Positions 27,146 to 36,303 are shown, counted from the stretch's first letter. The stretch is 64,000 bases of DNA from SFWF01 sp045537915 (GCA_045537915.1 JAZSQK010000065.1:25280-89279); one strand, 5' to 3'. Numbers and translations are program-made. Notes: generated from the letters alone by a model not told the origin.

Positions 27146-27640
27146 TTACCATTTATGATTGTGCAGCTGACCAAAATTCTGAAGTTCGGGATAATTCCAC
27201 TGCCTTAAAACCTCATAGACGCCAATAGCAACCGAGTTTGAAAGGTTTAAACTTCTCGCATCCGAAATCATAGGTATCCTGACACATCGCTCACGGTTTT
27301 TAAGCAGCAGTTCTTCAGGAAGCCCCTTTGTTTCCTTTCCAAAAAACAAATATGCATTATCGGGATACGAAATCTCTGTATGAGTGTGTAAAGCCTTTGT
27401 AGTAAAAAAGTAATACTCTCCCTGATTTTTAGAAAAGAACTCCTCCAGTGAGGAATAAAATGTAATATCGAGCAAATCCCAGTAATCGAGTCCTGCCCTT
27501 TTAAGTTTTTTGTCATCTATCGCAAAGCCCATCGGTCCTACAAGATGCAGTCTTGCTCCGGTAGCGGCACAGGTTCGGGCTACATTTCCCGTGTTCTGCG
27601 GGATTTCAGGCTCGACCATAACTATATTAAGTGTTGACAT
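27146..27640 (-). CDS. trmL: tRNA (cytidine(34)-2'-O)-methyltransferase
   Basis: This 164-aa SPOUT-fold enzyme methylates the wobble base of leucine tRNAs. The family motifs are IVMVEPEIPQNTGNVARTC at the N-terminus, LFFGKETKGLPEE in the middle, and RSLNLSNSVAIGVYEVLRQ in the trefoil knot near the C-terminus. It has no operon partner apart from the membrane protein gene upstream. Confidence 0.93.
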   Translation of the reverse strand: MSTLNIVMVEPEIPQNTGNVARTCAATGARLHLVGPMGFAIDDKKLKRAGLDYWDLLDITFYSSLEEFFSKNQGEYYFFTTKALHTHTEISYPDNAYLFFGKETKGLPEELLLKNRERCVRIPMISDARSLNLSNSVAIGVYEVLRQWNYPELQNFGQLHNHKW

Positions 27641-27650
27641 AATTACCTCT

Positions 27651-27684
27651 TTTTAAAACTGTAAGGCGGCAGTAGCCACCTTAC
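27651..27684 (-). terminator. Hairpin after the 208-aa membrane protein gene
   Basis: GTAAGGTGGC pairs with GCCGCCTTAC on the minus strand (one G-U pair, 4-nt loop), followed by a short AGTTTT tract. It is probably a weak terminator upstream of trmL. Confidence 0.6.
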
Positions 27685-27692
27685 AAATGATT

Positions 27693-28319
27693 TTATTCTG
27701 TTTCTTCCACTGCAATACCGTCAATTTCAGAGTCGGATATTTCACCTATAATCTTATCCCACTCGCTATCATTTGAAGAAGACAAGCGTTCCTTATTGTT
27801 GATATAGATAATTTCAAGCACTCGCTTATAATCCTTGTTGAGTATAGCCTTCGCTCTGATACCTATGAAGCAGAGAACGATACATCCCAAGGCCATAACA
27901 GCGCCGGCGGCTCCGTGCCGCAACCAGAACTTTGATGCGCCGTCTATCCCTGCGTTATATCCAACCAAAAGGTAATTAAACTCATATCCTGCTATTGTTA
28001 ATGCGGTAATATTTATAATTCCCGCAGTTATATGCATTTTAAATTTTAACAATAATACAGTTCCTATAACCAGTGCAAATGTGGAAGAGCAAATCAAATA
28101 AAAAGGTGACATTAACACTGCTTTTGATGCCAATGAATCTGAAAGCTGAAGGCACTGGCCGAGAATATACAAAAGAGAGGTAGCGAAAAACCATATCATA
28201 CCGAATATGTATACTGCCTTAAAGACCTTGTAAATTACACTGTCGGTATCGGTAATTTTAATACCCTTTCTTTCCCTGTATTTATAGACACGGTTTAGAA
28301 CTGCCTGATTTTTTTTCAT
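27693..28319 (-). CDS. Uncharacterised small membrane protein
   Basis: This 208-aa protein is not recognised as any family. The N-terminus is basic (MKKNQAVLNRVYKYRERKG), four hydrophobic segments lie at about 35-52, 68-92, 95-118 and 133-155, and the soluble tail is acidic, rich in Glu, Asp and Ser. The start has a good AAGGAG upstream. It is flanked by the ribosomal operon terminator upstream and a hairpin downstream, so it is probably transcribed alone. Confidence 0.7.
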   Translation of the reverse strand: MKKNQAVLNRVYKYRERKGIKITDTDSVIYKVFKAVYIFGMIWFFATSLLYILGQCLQLSDSLASKAVLMSPFYLICSSTFALVIGTVLLLKFKMHITAGIINITALTIAGYEFNYLLVGYNAGIDGASKFWLRHGAAGAVMALGCIVLCFIGIRAKAILNKDYKRVLEIIYINNKERLSSSNDSEWDKIIGEISDSEIDGIAVEETE

Positions 28320-28399
28320 AAATTTACTCCTTGCATCTGCAAATTTAAATTATTATATAATATTTTTCGTTGTTTTTCAAGTAGGCTGGAGAACTCTTT

Positions 28400-28457
28400 A
28401 AAAAACTTAATCCCCGCATCGTAAGATAGCAGACTACCTTGCGATGCGAGGATTAAA
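28400..28457 (-). terminator. Terminator of the ribosomal protein operon
   Basis: On the minus strand TTAATCCTCGCATCG pairs with CGATGCGGGGATTAA with one G-U pair, an internal loop containing further pairing, then GTTTTTT. It ends the rpsJ-rplQ transcript; otherwise 28320-28475 holds nothing recognisable. Confidence 0.88.
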
Positions 28458-28475
28458 ACAATAAGTTATTACTCT

Positions 28476-28817
28476 TTAGATAAGCTCAATAATAGCCATC
28501 TCTGCAGCGTCACCACGACGGGGGCCTGTCTTGGTTATACGGCAATATCCGCCGTTAACCTCTGCATACTTGGGAGCAATTTCGGTGTAAAGCTTGTTTA
28601 CAACCGACTCCTTAGTAATGAATGCCAAAGCCTGACGCTTAGAAGTAAGACTGTCTGTCTTAGCTAAAGTAATATATTTTTCGGTCATCGAGCGAACCTC
28701 TTTAGCACGGGTAACGGTGGTCTCGATCTTTCCGTTCTCAAGAAGGAAGGTAACCATCGCACGAAGCATAGCGGTTCTGTGATCGCTCTTTCTGCCGAGT
28801 TTACGAGTTCCGGGCAT
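28476..28817 (-). CDS. rplQ: 50S ribosomal protein L17
   Basis: This 113-aa protein has the conserved start PGTRKLGRKSDHRTAMLRAM and the middle VTRAKEVRSMTEKYITLAK. It is the last gene of the ribosomal operon, after rpoA, as in most bacteria. Confidence 0.97.
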   Translation of the reverse strand: MPGTRKLGRKSDHRTAMLRAMVTFLLENGKIETTVTRAKEVRSMTEKYITLAKTDSLTSKRQALAFITKESVVNKLYTEIAPKYAEVNGGYCRITKTGPRRGDAAEMAIIELI

Positions 28818-28853
28818 TTATATCACTCCTTACCGGTGAATTTTTTGTAGAAC

Positions 28854-29804
28854 TTAATCGTTCTCGCTCTTTAATGTAAAGCCGAAGCTTGCTAACTTTG
28901 CAATAACCTCTTCGAGAGATTTACGTCCGAGATTTCTGACCTTCATCATATCCTCTTCAGACTTATTTGTAAGATCCTCGATAGTGTTGATTCCTGCACG
29001 CTTTAGACAGTTGAAGCTACGAACAGAAAGGTCAAGATCTTCAATAGTCATATCAAGAACCTTTTCTCTCTCAATGTTGCCCTTTTCTGTCATAATGCTC
29101 TCGCTCTCGCTTACGCCTTCTGCAAGGTTGAGGAAGAGTCCGAAATGCTCAATGAGAATTTTAGCCGCAAGAGATACAGCCTCATTAGCGCCCATAGAAC
29201 CATCGGTCCAAACCTCGAGTGTAAGACGTCCCTTATCAACGGCGCTGCCCACACGGGTATCGTCGAAAACAGGGTTGCACTTAACAACAGGCGAATAAAT
29301 CGAGTCGATCGGAATAACGCCGATTATATTGGTAGCAGGTTTATTTCCTTCTGCAGGAACATAGCCTCTACCCTTGGAAACGGTCATCTCAATATTAAGC
29401 TTTGCTCCGTCCCCTAAAGTTGCAATGTGCTGATCCTTATTAAGAATCTCAACCTCAGAGTCAGCCTTAATAGACTCTCCGGTAACATTACAGGGACCTA
29501 CGGCATCGATGTAGACTGTCTTTGTGCCTTCAGCATAAAGCTTTACAATCAGTTCCTTAATGTTAAGGATAATCTCAGTTACATCCTCCTTAACACCTTC
29601 AATGGTTGAAAACTCATGCACAACACCGTCAATCTTGACCGAAGTAACTGCCGCACCGGGAAGGGTTGAAAGAAGTACCCTTCTCATGCTGTTTCCGAGT
29701 GTTATGGCATAGCCTCTCTCAAGAGGCTCCATTACAAATTTACCGTAAGTGCCGTTTTCTGATAATTCCAGCGTTTCAATTCTGGGCTTTTCAATCTCTA
29801 TCAT
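28854..29804 (-). CDS. rpoA: RNA polymerase alpha subunit
   Basis: This 316-aa subunit has an N-terminal dimerisation domain (about 1-230; ERGYAITLGNSMRRVLLSTL) and a C-terminal domain (about 245-316) with LDLSVRSFNCLKRAGINTIE and KVRNLGRKSLEEV. It scaffolds RNA polymerase assembly and contacts UP elements and activators. It lies between rpsD and rplQ. Confidence 0.98.
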   Translation of the reverse strand: MIEIEKPRIETLELSENGTYGKFVMEPLERGYAITLGNSMRRVLLSTLPGAAVTSVKIDGVVHEFSTIEGVKEDVTEIILNIKELIVKLYAEGTKTVYIDAVGPCNVTGESIKADSEVEILNKDQHIATLGDGAKLNIEMTVSKGRGYVPAEGNKPATNIIGVIPIDSIYSPVVKCNPVFDDTRVGSAVDKGRLTLEVWTDGSMGANEAVSLAAKILIEHFGLFLNLAEGVSESESIMTEKGNIEREKVLDMTIEDLDLSVRSFNCLKRAGINTIEDLTNKSEEDMMKVRNLGRKSLEEVIAKLASFGFTLKSEND

Positions 29805-29891
29805 CTAAAAGCTCCAATCTCCGCACATAAATTTATTACGGCTTGTATGCGGTGCGGTCTGACACACAAACCAAAAAACGTTTTAGGCCTA

Positions 29892-30518
29892 TTACTTAGA
29901 ATAGAACTCAACAATGAGCTGCTCTTCAACAGGAGCTTCGATCTGCTCACGCTCGGGAAGATTGTTAACCTTAACATCAAATGCATCACGGTTAACCGAA
30001 AGCCACTCGGGAACCGGTTTTGCACCGTTTGCCTCGATAATAGCCTTCATCTTGTCGCTTCCCTTCGCCTTTTCGCAAACGCTAACTACGTCGCCGGCCT
30101 TCAGGAGATAAGAAGCTATGTCAACACGGCTTCCGTTTACCTCAAAATGACCGTGGCCAACGAGCTGACGAGCTTCTGCTCTCGAAGAAGCATATCCTGC
30201 TCTGTAAACAACATTGTCAAGACGGCTCTCAAGTATGCGAAGAAGGTTTGTACCTGTAACGCCCTGCTTTTTGGTAGCCATCTCATAATAGTGACGGAAC
30301 TGATGCTCCGCAACACCGTAAAATCTTCTTGCTCTCTGCTTTGCTCTGAGCTGCATTCCGTATTCGGAAGTCTTCTTACGTCCCTGTCCGTGCTGGCCGG
30401 GTGCGTAAGCTCTCTGAGCAACAGAGCACTTTTCAGAATAGCAACGTTCACCCTTGAGGAACAACTTCTGACCCTCACGGCGACACTGTCTGCATACTGC
30501 TCCGGTATATCTTGCCAT
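29892..30518 (-). CDS. rpsD: 30S ribosomal protein S4 (zinc-type)
   Basis: This 208-aa primary 16S rRNA binder has an S4 RNA-binding domain at about 98-160 (RLDNVVYRAGYASSRAEARQ). Cysteines 9, 12, 26 and 31 (CRQC and CYSEKC) form the zinc-binding version of the N-terminus. Confidence 0.97.
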   Translation of the reverse strand: MARYTGAVCRQCRREGQKLFLKGERCYSEKCSVAQRAYAPGQHGQGRKKTSEYGMQLRAKQRARRFYGVAEHQFRHYYEMATKKQGVTGTNLLRILESRLDNVVYRAGYASSRAEARQLVGHGHFEVNGSRVDIASYLLKAGDVVSVCEKAKGSDKMKAIIEANGAKPVPEWLSVNRDAFDVKVNNLPEREQIEAPVEEQLIVEFYSK

Positions 30519-30543
30519 CTAATTACACCTCCAAAATTTTCGG

Positions 30544-30945
30544 TTACACACGTCTTCTCTTCGGAGGACGGCAACCGTTGTGCGGAATCGGGGTAACGTC
30601 TTTAATCATGCTTACCTCGAGACCTGCGGACTGTAATGCTCTGATTGCAGCTTCACGTCCTGCACCGGGTCCTTTAACATAAACCTCAACAGTCTTAAGA
30701 CCATGCTCCATAGCAGCCTTAGCAGCTGTTTCGGCAGCGCTCTGAGCAGCAAAAGGAGTAGACTTTCTTGAACCTCTGAAACCAAGTTCACCGGCACTAG
30801 CCCACGAAAGAGCGTTACCCTGTGTATCGGTGATGGTTACGATGGTGTTGTTGAAGGTCGACTGGATATGAGCTGCACCGCGCTCAATATTTTTCTTATC
30901 ACGGCGTCTGCGAGTTGCAGTAGCCTTAGTAGCCTTAGTAGCCAT
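30544..30945 (-). CDS. rpsK: 30S ribosomal protein S11
   Basis: This 133-aa platform protein begins with an extended Lys/Thr/Ala-rich tail and has the conserved AHIQSTFNNTIVTITD and the C-terminal TPIPHNGCRPPKRRRV. It lies between rpsM and rpsD. Confidence 0.98.
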   Translation of the reverse strand: MATKATKATATRRRRDKKNIERGAAHIQSTFNNTIVTITDTQGNALSWASAGELGFRGSRKSTPFAAQSAAETAAKAAMEHGLKTVEVYVKGPGAGREAAIRALQSAGLEVSMIKDVTPIPHNGCRPPKRRRV

Positions 30946-30963
30946 TAAATCCTTCCTCCCAAC

Positions 30964-31332
30964 TTACTTCTTCTTGTTAGCGATGGTCTTCTTCGGGCCC
31001 TTACGGGTACGTGCGTTAGTCTTTGAACGCTGTCCTCTTACGGGAAGGCCCTTTCTGTGACGAAGTCCGCGATAACTTCCGATTTCGATAAGTCTTTTAA
31101 TATCGAAAGCAATTGCACGACGGCGATCACCCTCGACCTGAAGGTTGTGCTCGATATATTCACGCAGCTTAGAAATATCGTCTTCATTTAAGTCCTTAAC
31201 TCTGGTATCAGGATTGATACCGGTTGCTGCAAGGATCTGCTTTGATGTAGTAAGACCGATTCCGAAGATATAGGTAAGACCAATTTCTACTCTTTTCTCG
31301 TTCGGAAGATCAACACCGGCTATACGTGCCAT
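30964..31332 (-). CDS. rpsM: 30S ribosomal protein S13
   Basis: This 122-aa head protein contacts tRNA and the 50S subunit. It has the start RIAGVDLPNEKRVEIGLTYI, the motif RGLRHRKGLPVRGQ, and a basic C-terminal tail ending in KKTIANKKK. Confidence 0.98.
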   Translation of the reverse strand: MARIAGVDLPNEKRVEIGLTYIFGIGLTTSKQILAATGINPDTRVKDLNEDDISKLREYIEHNLQVEGDRRRAIAFDIKRLIEIGSYRGLRHRKGLPVRGQRSKTNARTRKGPKKTIANKKK

Positions 31333-31363
31333 TTATTGCACCTCCATTAAAGTTTAGCGCAGA

Positions 31364-31477
31364 TTAACCCTGACGCTGTTTGTGCTTGGGATTCTCACAG
31401 ATAACCATGATTTTTCCCTTGCGCTTGATTACTTTGCATTTGTCGCAAATCTTTTTTACAGAAGGTCTGACTTTCAT
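31364..31477 (-). CDS. rpmJ: 50S ribosomal protein L36
   Basis: This 37-aa protein was read directly from the sequence between rpsM and infA. It starts MKVRPSVKKICDKC and ends KHKQRQG. Cys11, Cys14, Cys27 and His32 form the zinc site of the common L36 type. GGAGG lies 8 nt upstream of the ATG at 31477. Confidence 0.97.
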   Translation of the reverse strand: MKVRPSVKKICDKCKVIKRKGKIMVICENPKHKQRQG

Positions 31478-31507
31478 TTGGAAATCCTCCTTGAATATTG
31501 TCAGTTT

Positions 31508-31726
31508 TTACTTTGAACGCCAAGTGATGCGTCCTTTGGTTAGGTCATAGGGAGACATTTCGACAACAACCTTGTCTCCGGGAAGAATTCGTATATAGTT
31601 CATACGGAGCTTTCCCGATATATGAGCCAGGATTATGTGGTCTCCTTCAAGTTTGACCTTGAACATTGCATTAGGCAATGCTTCAACTACGGTACCCTCG
31701 AGTTCAATCATATCTGCTTTTGACAT
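31508..31726 (-). CDS. infA: Translation initiation factor IF-1
   Basis: This 72-aa OB-fold factor blocks the A site of the 30S subunit during initiation. It has VVEALPNAMFKVKLEGDHI and HISGKLRMNYIRILPGDKV; length and sequence are canonical. It lies between the KOW protein and rpmJ. Confidence 0.98.
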   Translation of the reverse strand: MSKADMIELEGTVVEALPNAMFKVKLEGDHIILAHISGKLRMNYIRILPGDKVVVEMSPYDLTKGRITWRSK

Positions 31727-31741
31727 AACATTATCTCCTTA

Positions 31742-31981
31742 TCAAAGTTTACTGCGGAAGGCAGCCAAGGCTGTCCGCAAAGCTTTATCGGTCAAAAGGT
31801 CATTATCACACAGAACGGTATTCGTCACACCGATATGTTTAAGGTTTTTAAGTTTTGGACGGGAGAGCTTATATCTCTTTCCGTCGCATACCCTGACCGC
31901 AGTGTCGGTGAAATCCACCACGCAGAGAAAACTTCCCTTCTCGCTTCCCGCTCTTGACCATACTATTAGTCCTCTCTCCAT
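31742..31981 (-). CDS. KOW-domain (L14e-like) RNA-binding protein
   Basis: This 79-aa protein has an N-terminal KOW-type segment (IVWSRAGSEKGSFLCVVD) and a short basic tail. In Clostridia a gene of this type is regularly inserted between map and infA. It resembles eukaryotic and archaeal L14e in its KOW fold, but its ribosomal or other role is not proven. Confidence 0.82.
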   Translation of the reverse strand: MERGLIVWSRAGSEKGSFLCVVDFTDTAVRVCDGKRYKLSRPKLKNLKHIGVTNTVLCDNDLLTDKALRTALAAFRSKL

Positions 31982-31992
31982 CTAAACTACCT

Positions 31993-32742
31993 CTATGCGA
32001 TTGTCATAATCTGAGGACCGTCAGATGTGATCGCCACTGTGTGTTCAAAATGAGCAGAGAGCGAACCGTCCTTTGTAAGAACCGTCCAACCGTCCGGCAT
32101 AACCTTTACATCCGGCTTTCCGATATTTATCATCGGCTCGATTGCAATTGTCATTCCGGGCATAAGGCGAATTCCTCTTCCGGCTGTGCCGAAATTCGGA
32201 ATCTCGGGGGCTTCATGTAAGCTTGTGCCTACTCCGTGGCCGACGTACTCTCGTACCACCGAGTAACCACGGGCTTCTACATACGACTGTATAGCATTCG
32301 AAATATCTCCGACTCTGCCGCCCGCACGTGCCATTTTAATTCCTTCGTAAAGGCTTTCTCTGGTCGTGTCTATCAGCCGCTTTGCCTCATCGGAGATATC
32401 TCCGCAAGCAAAAGTAGCAGCATTGTCACCGTGATATCCGTTAAACTCTGCGCCAAGATCAACGCTGACTATGTCACCCGCCTTGATTTTGCGCGAAGCC
32501 GTAGGTATTCCATGAATAACCTCATTATTTATAGATATACAAGCCGTTGCAGGATAGCCGTGATAATTTAAAAAGTTAGGTGTTGCACCCTGGCTTCTTA
32601 TATATTTTTCGGCCATCCTGTCGAGCTCGGCAGTAGTAACTCCCGGCTCAATGGCTCTACCTATCAACTGTAATGCTCCTGCCGAAATTCTGCAAGCTTC
32701 ACGCATTACGGTAAGCTCACGTCCGGTTTTAAGCACTATCAT
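31993..32742 (-). CDS. map: Methionine aminopeptidase, type I
   Basis: This 249-aa metalloenzyme removes the initiator methionine. It has metal ligands in VSVDLGAEFNGYHGDNAATF, HGVGTSLHEAPEIPNFG and TIAIEPMI. It follows adk by 3 nt in the usual spc-operon order. Confidence 0.97.
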   Translation of the reverse strand: MIVLKTGRELTVMREACRISAGALQLIGRAIEPGVTTAELDRMAEKYIRSQGATPNFLNYHGYPATACISINNEVIHGIPTASRKIKAGDIVSVDLGAEFNGYHGDNAATFACGDISDEAKRLIDTTRESLYEGIKMARAGGRVGDISNAIQSYVEARGYSVVREYVGHGVGTSLHEAPEIPNFGTAGRGIRLMPGMTIAIEPMINIGKPDVKVMPDGWTVLTKDGSLSAHFEHTVAITSDGPQIMTIA

Positions 32743-32745
32743 AAA

Positions 32746-33378
32746 CTATAACCCTAATGCAGCAAGGGTAAGCTTTGTTGTATCAGCTACCTCTTCCTGT
32801 CCGATTACAGTACGGAGTTTTCCGGTTTTGGAGTAGTAATCCTTAAGCGGCTCGGTCTGCTCGTGATAAACATGAAGTCTATCCAGAACAGTTGCCGGTT
32901 CATCATCCTTTCGGATAACAAGCTCGGCGCCGCAGATATTACAAATTCCGTCCTTCTCCGGTTTCTTATACTCGATGTGATAGCTTGCTCCGCAGGCGGC
33001 ACACACACGGCGACCTGACATACGGGTAACTATCTTCTCATCGGGTACTTCGATTGATAAAACTACATCGATATCAATTCCCATCTGATCGAGGGCTTCG
33101 GCCTGAGGTATGGTTCTGGGAAAACCGTCGAGAATGAAACCGTTGTTGCAGTCATCTTCTGCGAGGCGTTCCTTGATGATGCCGATTACGACATCATCAG
33201 GAACGAGTTTTCCTGCATCGATATAGTCCTTTGCCTTCTTACCCATTTCAGTTCCGTTCTTAAGAGCGGCCCTGATTATATTTCCTGTTGAAATAGTGGG
33301 GATAGAAAGCTTTTCGCAGATAATTTCAGCCTGAGTGCCTTTACCGGCTCCCGGGGCTCCGAGAAGTATGAGTTTCAT
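32746..33378 (-). CDS. adk: Adenylate kinase (zinc LID type)
   Basis: This 210-aa enzyme interconverts 2 ADP with ATP and AMP. The P-loop is GAPGAGKGTQ at residues 7-16. The LID contains a four-cysteine zinc site (VCAACGAS and ICNICGAE), as in Gram-positive adenylate kinases. It lies between secY and map. Confidence 0.97.
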   Translation of the reverse strand: MKLILLGAPGAGKGTQAEIICEKLSIPTISTGNIIRAALKNGTEMGKKAKDYIDAGKLVPDDVVIGIIKERLAEDDCNNGFILDGFPRTIPQAEALDQMGIDIDVVLSIEVPDEKIVTRMSGRRVCAACGASYHIEYKKPEKDGICNICGAELVIRKDDEPATVLDRLHVYHEQTEPLKDYYSKTGKLRTVIGQEEVADTTKLTLAALGL

Positions 33379-33399
33379 TAGTTCTTCTCCCCTATCTGC

Positions 33400-34677
33400 C
33401 TAATCAAGGAATCCCTTGTAGTGACGCATCATCATCTGTGACTCAAGGTTCTGAACGGTATCAAGAGCAACACCGACAAGAATGAGTACCGATGTACCAC
33501 CGAGCGAGATATTGATCTGTCCGACATTTCCGATAATAATCGGAAGAATTGCAATTACACTGAGGAACAAAGCGCCAAGCAGAGTAATTCTTGACAGAAT
33601 CTTTGCAAAATAATCCGAAGTGGGTTTGCCGGGACGAATTCCCGGAACCGAACCGCCGTTCTTGCGGATATTGTTGGCAATCTCAACGGGATTGTACTGA
33701 ATGGTTGCATAGAAATATGCGAAACCGATGATGAGCGCAAAATAGATAAGTGCGTAGAAGGTTCCCTGTGTACTAAAGAGAGCGAGTATCTTAACCGCAG
33801 TTTTTTCTTTAGTAACATCCATAAAGGAAAGGATCATTGTGGGAACCATAAGGATAGAACTTGCGAATATGATGGGCATAACGCCAGACATATTTACCTT
33901 GAAAGGGATATGGGAGTTTTGTCCGCCATACTGCTTTCTACCCTGAACACGCTTTGCGTACTGAACGGGAACTCTTCTTTCTGCATGTGTCATCCATACA
34001 ATGAATGCAATAACAAGCAAGAAAACGACAAGAATTCCGATTACTGCCACATACTGACCGAGCTGCCAATAACCGAGCAACGCTCTTGCAGCGTCGGGCG
34101 CTCTGGAAATGATACCTGCGAAGAGAAGAATTGAAATACCGTTTCCGATACCCTTTACATCTATCTGTTCGCCAAGCCACATAACCAGCGCTGAACCGGC
34201 AGTAAACGCAGCAATTATAACAAATGCTGCAAATACTGTCATACCGCCTTTGATACCGTCAACAAGGTGTCCCTGATTTTTCAGATAGAAGAAATATCCG
34301 GTACCCTGTAAAAGACCGAGAATAACTGCGGCATAACGGGTAATCTGAGCCATCTTTTTGCGGCCTTCCTCTCCCTCTTTAGCCAGACGCTCGAGGTAAG
34401 GAATTGCAACGGTAAGCAGCTGAATGATGATCGACGCATTAATGTACGGAGTAACCGACATTGCGAAAAGTGCGCCGTACTGCAGACCGCCACCAGTAAG
34501 GATGGACAGATAATTGAAAAAGTCATTTGTAGTAGAGCTTGCCTGAAGAGATGCAAGATCCACAAACGGAACCGGTAAAACCGAGCCGATTCGGAAGATC
34601 ACGATAATGAAAAGTGTGAAGAAAATCTTTTTACGGATATCTACTACCTTCCATGCATTTCTTAAAATTTCAAGCAT
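33400..34677 (-). CDS. secY: Preprotein translocase subunit SecY
   Basis: This 425-aa channel protein has ten membrane helices. The conserved segments are the plug and helix-2 region TPYINASIIIQLL, GIGNGISILLFAGI in the cytoplasmic half, and RPGKPTSDYFAKILSRITL near the C-terminus. It forms the SecYEG translocon. It starts 1 nt after the stop of rplO. Confidence 0.98.
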   Translation of the reverse strand: MLEILRNAWKVVDIRKKIFFTLFIIVIFRIGSVLPVPFVDLASLQASSTTNDFFNYLSILTGGGLQYGALFAMSVTPYINASIIIQLLTVAIPYLERLAKEGEEGRKKMAQITRYAAVILGLLQGTGYFFYLKNQGHLVDGIKGGMTVFAAFVIIAAFTAGSALVMWLGEQIDVKGIGNGISILLFAGIISRAPDAARALLGYWQLGQYVAVIGILVVFLLVIAFIVWMTHAERRVPVQYAKRVQGRKQYGGQNSHIPFKVNMSGVMPIIFASSILMVPTMILSFMDVTKEKTAVKILALFSTQGTFYALIYFALIIGFAYFYATIQYNPVEIANNIRKNGGSVPGIRPGKPTSDYFAKILSRITLLGALFLSVIAILPIIIGNVGQINISLGGTSVLILVGVALDTVQNLESQMMMRHYKGFLD

Positions 34678-34678
34678 C

Positions 34679-35119
34679 TTACTTCACCTCAGCAGTTCCG
34701 CCGACCTTCTGAATCTTCTCAGAAGCACCGGCTGAAAATGCAGCTGCGTTAACGGTAAGCTTTTTGGTAAGCTCTCCGTTTCCAAGGATCTTAACAGGCA
34801 TGCAAGCACATCTGATAAGTCCCTTTTCAGCTAAAGCTGCAGCGTCAACGACAGCTCCATCGTCAAACACCTCTAAAGCGGATACATTGACAATTGCATA
34901 CTCTTTTGCAAAAATATTGTTGAAGCCACGCTTCGGAACTCTACGCTGTAAAGGCATCTGACCGCCTTCAAATCCCGGTCTCATTCCGTGACCGGCACGT
35001 GCCTTTTGTCCCTTGTGTCCCTTGCCGGCAGTCTTGCCGTTTCCGGACCCGTGACCTCTACCGATACGCTTCGGGGCTTTTGTAGCACCCTCTACGGAAG
35101 AAAGTTCATGCAGTTTCAT
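34679..35119 (-). CDS. rplO: 50S ribosomal protein L15
   Basis: This 146-aa protein has a Gly/Lys-rich N-terminus (RIGRGHGSGNGKTAGKGHKG) and the globular motif GQMPLQRRVPKRGFNNI. It lies just upstream of secY. Confidence 0.97.
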   Translation of the reverse strand: MKLHELSSVEGATKAPKRIGRGHGSGNGKTAGKGHKGQKARAGHGMRPGFEGGQMPLQRRVPKRGFNNIFAKEYAIVNVSALEVFDDGAVVDAAALAEKGLIRCACMPVKILGNGELTKKLTVNAAAFSAGASEKIQKVGGTAEVK

Positions 35120-35190
35120 TTTTTCGCACCTCCTTGCTAAAGTACGCGGTTTTTACACCGCTCGCCCATTTGGACTAAAATTAGAAATTC

Positions 35191-35385
35191 TTAAGCCTTG
35201 GTTACCTCAAGAAGATGAATGATCTTCTTGATCTTACCAGCTGTTGCAGCATTATCGGGCTGAACAGATACATCGCCAATCCTGTGAAGGCCGAGAGCCT
35301 CTGCAGTAGCGATCTGATCCTTCTTGCAGCTGATAGTGCTCTTTACAAGCTTGATAGTAACGGTGGAAGTTTTCTTAGTTGCCAT
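35191..35385 (-). CDS. rpmD: 50S ribosomal protein L30
   Basis: This 64-aa protein has the core VTIKLVKSTISCKKDQIATA and EALGLHRIGD. It lies between rpsE and rplO as usual; about 70 nt separate it from rplO. Confidence 0.96.
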   Translation of the reverse strand: MATKKTSTVTIKLVKSTISCKKDQIATAEALGLHRIGDVSVQPDNAATAGKIKKIIHLLEVTKA

Positions 35386-35399
35386 AGTTCGCTTCCTCC

Positions 35400-35903
35400 T
35401 TAACCTAAAATTTCTTTAACGGTCTTGCCACGAACGGCTGCAACCTGCTCTGCGTCACGAAGAGCTGAAAGACCCTGAATTGTTGCTCTAACAACATTGC
35501 AAGGATTGTTTGAACGAAGAGCCTTAGCACGAACGTCCTTAATTCCTGCCATTTCAACAACGGCACGAACTGCGCCGCCGGCAATAACTCCGGTACCGGG
35601 AGCAGCGGGCTTAAGCATAACTCTGCCTGCGCCGTATTCTCCGATAATCTCGTGAGGAATTGTAGTGCCTTTGAGAGAAACCTTAATAAGGTTCTTCTTA
35701 GCGTCTTCAATACCCTTACGGATAGCTTCCGGAACTTCTCCGGCCTTTCCGAGACCGAAACCTACAACGCCGTTTCCGTCGCCTACGACAACAAGTGCCG
35801 AAAACTTCATGATACGGCCGCCCTTAACGGTCTTGGATACACGGTTGAGCGCAACAACACGCTCCTGTAAATCTAATGCTGTAGCATCTATTCTTGTAGC
35901 CAA
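35400..35903 (-). CDS. rpsE: 30S ribosomal protein S5
   Basis: This 167-aa protein matters for decoding fidelity. It has a double-stranded RNA-binding fold: ERVVALNRVSKTVKGGRIMK and VGDGNGVVGFGLGKAGEVPE. The open frame continues upstream into rplR, but the start is taken as TTG at 35903, with GGAGG seven nucleotides before it and the family-typical beginning ATRIDATALDLQER. No ATG lies nearby. Confidence 0.95.
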   Translation of the reverse strand: MATRIDATALDLQERVVALNRVSKTVKGGRIMKFSALVVVGDGNGVVGFGLGKAGEVPEAIRKGIEDAKKNLIKVSLKGTTIPHEIIGEYGAGRVMLKPAAPGTGVIAGGAVRAVVEMAGIKDVRAKALRSNNPCNVVRATIQGLSALRDAEQVAAVRGKTVKEILG

Positions 35904-35925
35904 AAGTATTCCTCCTCTTCTCTTT

Positions 35926-36285
35926 TTAGAACTTGAGGCCGCCCTCACGGGCACCTTCGGCAAGCTCCTTAACGCGTCCGTGATAGATGTATCCGCCACG
36001 GTCAAATACGACCTCGGTGATACCCTTCTGGGTAGCGCGTTCAGCAATCAGTTTTCCTACTTTACGGGCCTCTTCGCAGTTGCCCTTTGCCTCGCCGAAG
36101 TCTTTTTCAAGACTTGAAGCTGATGCAAGAGTTACTCCCTTAACATCATCTATCAGCTGGGCGTAGATATTTGAGTTGGAGCGGAATACATTAAGACGCG
36201 GACGTTCTGCTGTACCGCTGATCTTTCCACGAACACGAAGGTGCTTGTGGAGACGAGCCTTATTGTTATCAGGCTTGTTAACCAT
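35926..36285 (-). CDS. rplR: 50S ribosomal protein L18
   Basis: This 119-aa 5S rRNA-binding protein has RLHKHLRVRGKISGTAERPR and the C-terminal FDRGGYIYHGRVKELAEGAR. It lies between rplF and rpsE. Confidence 0.97.
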   Translation of the reverse strand: MVNKPDNNKARLHKHLRVRGKISGTAERPRLNVFRSNSNIYAQLIDDVKGVTLASASSLEKDFGEAKGNCEEARKVGKLIAERATQKGITEVVFDRGGYIYHGRVKELAEGAREGGLKF

Positions 36286-36303
36286 TTTACATACACTCCT
36301 TTA

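Noticed and set aside
29847..30596. 249-codon plus-strand frame opposite rpsD
   Set aside because: Shadow of rpsD and its neighbours on the other strand; Cys/Ser/Leu-rich with no family resemblance.
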